A DNA stretch of 64,000 bases from Aristolochia californica (lineage: Eukaryota; Streptophyta; Magnoliopsida; Piperales; Aristolochiaceae): NCBI GenBank assembly GCA_029961685.1, contig JARWKL010000042.1, positions 62,001 through 126,000 on the forward strand, in the 5' to 3' direction. The translations under genes and the position numbers were made by a program. The notes below the pieces were generated by a model. It saw only the letters and a program-made list of their open reading frames with translations. It was not told the DNA's origin and ran no database searches. Each line of letters starts with the position of its first letter. Positions within the stretch are counted from its first letter, which is position 1. This document shows, one piece after another, positions 58,600 through 64,000 of the stretch.

Positions 58600-58975
58600 A
58601 GATGAAATATAGAAAGAAATAAGAGATATAGAAAGAAAAACGATATATACAAAGAAAGACGAAATGAAGAAAGAAAGATGGACATAGAGAAAAAAAAAAT
58701 ATAGAAAGAAAGATGAAATTTAGAAAGAAAGGCAAAATATGGAAAAAAAAAAGGTGAAATATAGAAATAAAAGGTGAAATATAGATAGAAGGACTTAATA
58801 TAGAAAGCAAAAGTGAAATATAGAAAAAAATATGAAATATTGAAAGAAAAATGAAATATAGAAAGAATGCTGAAATAAAGATAAAAAGACAAAATAAAGA
58901 AAGATAGATGAAATATAGAAAGAAAGACGAAATATCGAAAGAAAGACAAAATATAGAAAGAAAGTGTGAAATATG
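58600..58975 (-). repeat. Satellite fragment next to copia LTR
   Basis: GATGAAATATAGAAAG-type monomers with mixed spacing, the same family as the main array in minus orientation, 11 kb from it. Confidence 0.85.
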
Positions 58976-59482
58976 ATTCTTTTTATTAAAGAAATGTTTG
59001 AACATTGCGTAAATCAGATTGGGTTTGATAAGGAAAATACATAAGAAAAAAATTAATGTGTAGAGGAAAAAAGGAGAAGGAAGAAGAGATGAAGCAAAAG
59101 AGACATGAGGGAAGATAAATAAGTATGATGGTTCAATTCAACCTTACCTCAACTGTCTCTCTTTCGTATATTAAGCTCATATGTAAACTTAAAAGACATG
59201 TATATACCTAGAAATAGAAAAGGTAGAAAGAACTAAATAGAGTTGCATATTGTTAAAACTATCCTTTAATAATTGATATATTACTGATTTTTTTTTACTA
59301 TTTGTTTGAAATAATTTGATAAATTTGTTTCTATTTTACAAGGCACTTTGTTGTTTATTAGAAGGAAGGAAATGGAAAAAGTAGAAAGAACTAAATACAG
59401 TTGAATACTGTTAAAATTGCCCTTTAATAAATTATATGTTGCTGGTTTTTTTTGTTTTTTATTATTTGTTTGAAATAATTTG
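58976..59482. repeat. Intronic or intergenic AT-rich DNA with 150-bp tandem duplication
   Basis: The segment beginning GTAGAAAGAACTAAATA at about 59222 is repeated from about 59376 (both continue with ...GTTAAAA, CCTTTAATAA and ATTTGTTTGAAATAATTTG). The second copy is interrupted by the solo LTR at 59483 and resumes after it at 59965. Confidence 0.7.
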
Positions 59483-59964
59483 TGTTGAATTTAGGACCCC
59501 ATGAATAATATCTCGAGCAAGGGTAGAGAGAAAGAAAAAAAGAGAAAAGGAAAAGAGGTCTCTCGGGTAGAGAGAGGAGAAGAAGAAAAAATTAAAAAGA
59601 GGAGAGGGATTTCTTTCATGTGAATGAGAGAAGAGGGGAGTTTGATTGAATGCCTCAATCAAGACCCCCTATTTATATTATTTCCAATACATAATTAGGG
59701 AACCTCCTTAATCAATCAGGATTCCTACTTTATCTTATAATATATCAAAATAAGGAAGATAAATTAATCATATAAATCAAGGAAGATATGCAAATCTTTC
59801 CAACTCATGTTGGGAAAGATACCAGCTCATCATGTTCATGTGGGTCCCACTTGATTCTCAAATCTTTCAATGTATTCCAGCTCATGTGGTGACTCCTCTT
59901 AGTTGACGTCCTCGTGGTGGGTCCCACCATAGTTGCACGTCATGGTGGGTTCCACATTGTAACA
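59483..59964 (-). mobile_element. Solo LTR, 482 bp, TSD ATTTG
   Basis: TGTTGAATTTAGGACCCC...CCACATTGTAACA, flanked by ATTTG at 59478-59482 and 59965-59969. It is the inverted relative of the copia LTR at 57992-58599 (GGGTCCCAC, CCAGCTCAT words). Confidence 0.85.
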
Positions 59965-60030
59965 ATTTGATAAATCTCTTTCTATTTTACTAGTCACCTT
60001 CATTTGTGTAAGATAATTTTCATTTGATAG

Positions 60031-60193
60031 TAGACATCTTTAAAGGTCTAGGTGATGTTCATGCGCGTTCATTCGGAAGGCGGGTTGTTATCTTGGAAAC
60101 ACTTGCAAGATATAGGTCATGCGTTGTGATGTTGGATCTTGAATGTGATGACCTAGTGAATGCACTCTTTAGTACATTTTTTTTTGTGGCCAG
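60031..60193 (+). pseudogene. PDS5-like: PDS5-like pseudogene, exon a
   Basis: Frame ...GAC ATC TTT AAA reads a PDS5 HEAT-repeat segment: RSFGRRVVILETLARYRSCV then VMLDLECDDLV. PDS5 binds cohesin and controls sister-chromatid cohesion in the nucleus. The exon likely starts after GATAG (60030) and should end after GTGGCCAG (60193), but the next bases are CC instead of GT, so the donor is lost. No stop occurs inside this exon. Earlier exons of the gene are not found upstream in the window. Confidence 0.72.
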
Positions 60194-60304
60194 CCACTTG
60201 GATTCCATTGTCTGTACTGAACTTCTGAATATATATATTTATTTATTTATTTATTTGAAAAACTTTTGCAAACTTATGCTCATTAATATATGTATTGAAT
60301 AGAT

Positions 60305-60722
60305 TATTGGATTTAGGATCCAATGATAAGGTCCTCGACCAAGATGGTGAGAGAAAGATGAAGAGGAGAAGAAAAGAGAGGAAGAAGGAAGAGAGGAGAA
60401 AAGAGAGAGAGATGGCTAAAGAGATGGAAAAAGAGAGAGTTTGGGAGAGAAGTTTAAGAATGAATTTGAGAGAGAAGAGGGAAAACTTAATGATCAACCC
60501 CATGCCTTGAGCATCTATTTATAGTTGAGGAAGGAAGTTTATAATGATTACAATGTCCCTAGGGTTACAAACTCTCAAAAGAAAAGACATAAGTAGACAT
60601 ACTTCATCTTCTTTAATTACACCTTTGTGCCATCCTTGAATACCTTTAAATTACATCCTTTACCACCTCCTTGACGTGGGAAAGGTATTTAGCTTAATGC
60701 CACTTTGAGATGTCTTCCAACA
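60305..60722 (-). mobile_element. Solo LTR, 418 bp, TSD TAGAT
   Basis: TATTGGATTTAGGATCC...CTTCCAACA, flanked by TAGAT at 60300-60304 and 60723-60727. On the minus strand it has ACTATAAATAGATGC as TATA and a purine-rich (on plus) stretch equal to the CT-rich U5 of the related LTRs. The first G of the TG end is changed to A. It lies in the intron after PDS5 exon a. Confidence 0.8.
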
Positions 60723-60727
60723 TAGAT

Positions 60728-61715
60728 TATTTATTTTTTGAGACAGCCAATTGAATAGATTGTAAAACAACCTTGCATTAAAAATGCAGGGTTTTCTGTT
60801 TGAAAGATGAAATTTTCCCTTTTTTGATGAATGGGTTACATAGATCCATCCACTTGTTGATCAATGCTGATTTTTTTTATGCACCTCTTGCCGTGTTCCT
60901 GGTATGTGTGTGTTAGATCTCTACATGTTGTTCATGTGGCCATTTAATTCTCACTCGGAGTTGTTTGGTGATGCTTCTGTTCCTTGTCAAGCTGCTCCTA
61001 CAAGACTACTAATTAGGGAGTGAAGTTAGGTGAGCTTTGATCTCTTCTTCTACTATATGCTAATGGAAATGTTCTGGCAGGCTAATTCAGCTTCTTGTAG
61101 TTATCATAGATTTTTCTATAACTTGTAAGATCTTGACTTGTGGAACCTTTTATCTCATAGTGCACCCAGTGAGTGCTTACATACTAGCCTATTTGTTCTT
61201 TAAAAATCCCATGTAAAGTGGAAAGAGATGTCTATATCTTTAGTGCTAAGTTGATTCCAATCACTTATTATGTAGTCTGACTTTCATGTCATTGTTGTCT
61301 AAAACAACCCAAATAATGCCCCAAAAATACATTATTGGATTGTCATATCCAAAATTTAAGATCAAGTGTTCTAATTTTTTTCTTATTATACAATAGACAA
61401 GCATAATTTCCAAGGGGTAAAAGAGCATTAGTTGATGTGTTTGTCTCTTTTACTGCACCACCTAGATGAGGCATGGTAATTTCTTGGGCATGGCTTCTTC
61501 ATTAGGTACTTTACTGAATTTACTCTATTGCTCCAGTTTTAAGTGACCTCCAGAACATTAAAATCTCCAAATCTTTGTGGACATTAAGTTGTCATAACCT
61601 TGCTTACATGATTTTTTGGTATAAAAGTAACTTCTTTTGCCTCATGTTTTTGTTGTTCGTGACAAGGATGGGAGGATTAATGTAACTTCTCATATATACC
61701 TCATCGTGTATGCAA
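60728..61715 (+). other. Long intron of PDS5-like pseudogene, no feature recognised
   Basis: AT-rich, no ORF of note, no LTR or satellite seen. Confidence 0.5.
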
Positions 61716-61809
61716 TGATGATCATTGGGAAAAGGCCTTACGTCTATGCAGACAATTATGGTACTTCTTTTAGATGAGAGTGAGGATGTTCCAAACATAA
61801 CTCTTACTT
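61716..61809 (+). pseudogene. PDS5-like: PDS5-like pseudogene, exon b (frameshifted)
   Basis: Reads SMQTIMVLLLDESEDVP in one frame and DDH at the start in another, so an indel lies near 61728. The acceptor would be TGCA followed by A at 61715 where a G is expected, so the splice site appears lost. The 3' limit is uncertain; the frame hits a stop at about 61808. Confidence 0.65.
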
Positions 61810-62038
61810 AATATATTATCTGTACTAGGCCAGTAGAAAAGTGTGAGTTCTTGTTCTTGTTTATCTCTCCCTTTGTTTTTTGTTTTTAAATATCTTGTGA
61901 CACTGGTCATGGGAGCACATTTAAAAATGCAATCCTCATCTAGTCTCACGTTTAAGAGAATACTTCTCTCGCAACTTCTTTTTTACATATTTTATTTTGT
62001 GAAATTTGTGATGATAGGATATTTCTATGGCTGCACAG

Positions 62039-62236
62039 AGGCTTGCAATGAATGTTATACAACATTGTGCAGGAAAATTGGAACCTTGCATAAAGTAGTT
62101 TGTTTCGTCATCAATATTTGGAGATACCATTGTATAGAATGGTCAGCTCGACTACCATGATGTTATTTATGATTTATATGAATGCGCTCCTCACATTCTT
62201 TCAGGCATCATTCCATACCTTATGGAAGAATTTTTG
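62039..62236 (+). pseudogene. PDS5-like: PDS5-like pseudogene, exon c with two stops
   Basis: Good acceptor (CTGCACAG) and donor (TTTTTG/GTACCC). It reads RLAMNVIQHCAGKLEPCIK, then DYHDVIYDLYECAPHILSG and IIPYLMEE, a recognisable PDS5 segment, but with in-frame TAG at 62096-62098 and 62135-62137. Confidence 0.78.
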
Positions 62237-62388
62237 GTACCCATTCTAATCTCATACTTGTATCTTTGGTGGATTCAGAGTTATGACATCTAAAACGGAT
62301 TTAGTCGATCTTTCTTGCAACTTCTTAAACTCTTTTTTCAAGATTATCAATCTGAAATGGTTTTCCTCCTAAATCTTCTTATATGTAG

Positions 62389-62605
62389 ATAGATGAATTA
62401 AATGTGAGTTTGAAAGCAGTAAAGCTACTTGGTGAACTATTTAGTTTGCCCGGACATGCTATCTTTGAAAGTTTTCAGCCTTTATTCTCTGAATTTTTGA
62501 AGAGATTGACAGACGAACATGTGAAAGTTCGTATTTCTGTGATCGAGCATGTGAAAGATTGTATACTTTCCAATCCTTCACGAGCTGAAGCTCTTCACAT
62601 AATTG
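62389..62605 (+). pseudogene. PDS5-like: PDS5-like pseudogene, exon d (open)
   Basis: The best preserved exon: SLKAVKLLGELFSLPGHAIF, FQPLFSEFLKRLTD and RAEALHIIG, with intact acceptor (ATGTAG) and donor (ATTG/GTAGGG). It clearly identifies the gene family. Confidence 0.82.
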
Positions 62606-62706
62606 GTAGGGAAAGTTTTCTACCCTTTGCACCATGTTTTTGTTGTAGAAAGATGGATCTTGTGGTGTTTATTGATTATTTATTTTGTACTTTTTTACCT
62701 AGATGG

Positions 62707-63222
62707 TGTTACAATGTCGGACCCACCTGAGGACGTGGGATGCCAAGAAGAGTCCTCACCCAAGCTAGCACAAGTTAAGAAGATAAAAAGCACAAGCTGA
62801 AATGAGTTAGAAGATTTGAAGATCAAGTGGGACCCACAAAGATACCACGAGCTGGCCTCCTCCCTTATTTCCACATTATTGAAGAAGAGTTATAGTTCAA
62901 CTTATATTAGAACTCAATTAGATTGTGTTATCCTTTCATGATAGACTTATCTTAGAGAGTTAGAGTTGGAATTTAATTAGGAGATTTAAAGGTTAATTGT
63001 ATAAGGACTCTATCACTTCCTCTACTATAAATAGAGGTGTTGTAATTTGAAATTAATCAAGTTCTACAATTCTCTCTCGAGTAAATCTCTCTCTCTTTGC
63101 TTGTCACACACCTTGTTCCTCTTTTCTTCTTCTCTCTACCTGAGAGCCTTCTTCCTCTTTTCTCCCTTTTCTTTCTCTCTTCCCTTGCTCGGAATATTGG
63201 AAAATGGATCCTAAATTCAATA
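62707..63222 (+). mobile_element. Solo LTR, 516 bp, TSD GATGG, inside PDS5-like intron
   Basis: TGTTACAATGTCGGACCC...GGATCCTAAATTCAATA, flanked by GATGG at 62702-62706 and 63223-63227. It contains a CTACTATAAATAGAGG TATA in plus orientation and a CT-rich U5. Same family as the LTR at 57992. The final C is changed to T. Confidence 0.85.
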
Positions 63223-63238
63223 GATGGATATTTTCCAG

Positions 63239-63384
63239 CTGCCTTATCTGATAGGCTGTTAGACTATGATGAAAATGTTTGAAAGCAAGTTGTGGCCAAA
63301 ATTTATGATTTAGCTTGTCTCAAGTTGAAATCTATTCCAGCTAAGACGTCTAGACTTGTTGCAGAGCGCTTTTGAGACAAATCG
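63239..63384 (+). pseudogene. PDS5-like: PDS5-like pseudogene, exon e with two TGA stops
   Basis: After acceptor TTTTCCAG it reads LSDRLLDYDENV, stop, KQVVAKIYDLACLKLKSIPA, RLVAERF, stop, DKS. Both stops (TGA 63280-63282 and 63373-63375) stand where plant PDS5 has Arg, as expected from CGA to TGA changes. The donor reads AT (63385-63386) instead of GT. Confidence 0.8.
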
Positions 63385-63467
63385 ATACTTGATCATTTTC
63401 TCTCTTTTCCTATTTGTTAGCTTCAGATGTTAATTTGTGGTAGATAACTCCTTTCCCAACATTTCAG

Positions 63468-63613
63468 TTCCTTGTCAAAAGGTACACTATGGAGAGTCTA
63501 GCTGAACTATATAGCGTCTATTGTTTAAAGTATTCTGATGGATCAGTCAATTCTGATAACTTTGATTGGATGTCGGGCAAGATATTGAGATGCCTCTATG
63601 ACAAAGATTTCAG
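63468..63613 (+). pseudogene. PDS5-like: PDS5-like pseudogene, exon f
   Basis: Acceptor ATTTCAG and donor AG/GTATGTT are intact. Open: VKRYTMESLAELYSVYCL, then NFDWMSGKILRCLYDKDF. No further exon is recognised before the window end. Confidence 0.8.
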
Positions 63614-63679
63614 GTATGTTCTTTGTTTTATTGAATTTAAATTGGATTTTTTTCTATTGTACTTACTTATTTCTGAACT

Positions 63680-64000
63680 TTGCCATAGAGGGATGTTGAG
63701 TAGAGCCTAGTTCCATCCCAAAATGACTAACCAATTAGGAGGTCTATTGTTTAACCATATAACCCATTAACTTTACTTCCCATTTTCCAATGTAAGACTT
63801 TTCCCACTCGACACTCCCGCTCACGTCCAAACTTTACAAATAACTGGGGAGTACAAACTCCTACTTCATGGAGCCCATAATATACACTCATACCTCATAT
63901 GGAACCCACAACACAGAGGCAATTTAGGGAGCACAAATTGGGCCTCAGCCTACGCACACAACTTGCTTTGATACTACTATTGGGTGTTAGGATGAGTCTC
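63680..64000 (-). repeat. Retroelement-like repeat at window edge
   Basis: On the minus strand it includes AAAGTCTTACATTGGAAAAT and GTATCAAAGCAAGTTGTGTG, words I associate with plant LTR/TRIM-type repeats. Ends are not visible; the family is not assigned. Confidence 0.35.

Noticed and set aside
61936..62130. Minus-strand open frame across the PDS5-like exon
   Set aside because: It is a shadow of exon c on the opposite strand; the plus strand gives clear family similarity.

Overview
The window is plant nuclear DNA, probably from a eudicot. The evidence is a decayed plant-type PDS5 cohesion-factor gene with small introns, Ty1/copia elements, several solo LTRs with 5-bp target-site duplications, and initiator-Met tRNA primer-binding sites (TGGTATCAGAGC) in plant pararetrovirus sequence. 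I cannot name the species. No bacterial operon, CRISPR array or rRNA is visible.

Layout. Positions 1-1480 hold the 3' part of a Trp-rich ORF and a promoter-like region, possibly of old pararetroviral origin. Positions about 1535-11076 and 23323-47499 (about 34 kb together) are a highly degenerate satellite. Its basic unit is about 19 bp and occurs mainly as two alternating variants, TTTCTATATTTCATCTTTC and TTTCTATATTTCATTTTAC. The array flips strand repeatedly, contains simple (GAAA)n-like stretches and carries multi-kb internal duplications, both direct and inverted. The many long F/Y/I/L/S-rich or K/E/R-rich open frames there are by-products of the repeat and are not genes.

Positions 11077-23322, between two satellite blocks, are a cluster of at least five rearranged pieces of one endogenous pararetrovirus (Caulimoviridae) on alternating strands. 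Together they cover: intergenic promoter, long structured leader, small leader ORF, tRNA-Met primer site, ORF1 (coiled coil), 30K-type movement protein, capsid C-terminus with a CCHC knuckle, aspartic protease, reverse transcriptase/RNase H, and a viroplasmin/transactivator (TAV) ORF. One RT-RNase H frame and one TAV frame are uninterrupted. Other parts carry stops, frameshifts or truncations, and no single piece holds a whole genome. Because the pieces are inverted copies of one another, the locus could form long viral hairpin RNA. A second, more diverged TAV plus promoter fragment lies at 47500-49055, and a third small TAV fragment sits inside the satellite at about 1917-2058.

Positions 49056-52719 are a 3'-truncated, internally deleted Ty1/copia element on the minus strand. 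Positions 52720-56098 are AT-rich intergenic DNA with one solo LTR, homopolymer runs and a possible N-terminal fragment of a Raf-like kinase gene. Positions 56099-58599 are the 3' half of a second Ty1/copia element with its 3' LTR, followed by a stray satellite fragment. Positions about 60031-63613 are exons of a PDS5 (sister-chromatid cohesion) gene copy. It has several in-frame stops and altered splice sites, and its introns carry solo LTRs, so it is almost certainly a pseudogene. The right edge is another retroelement-like repeat.

Overall this looks like a repeat-dense, probably heterochromatic locus in which viral fragments, satellite fragments and LTR elements have been captured into one another.
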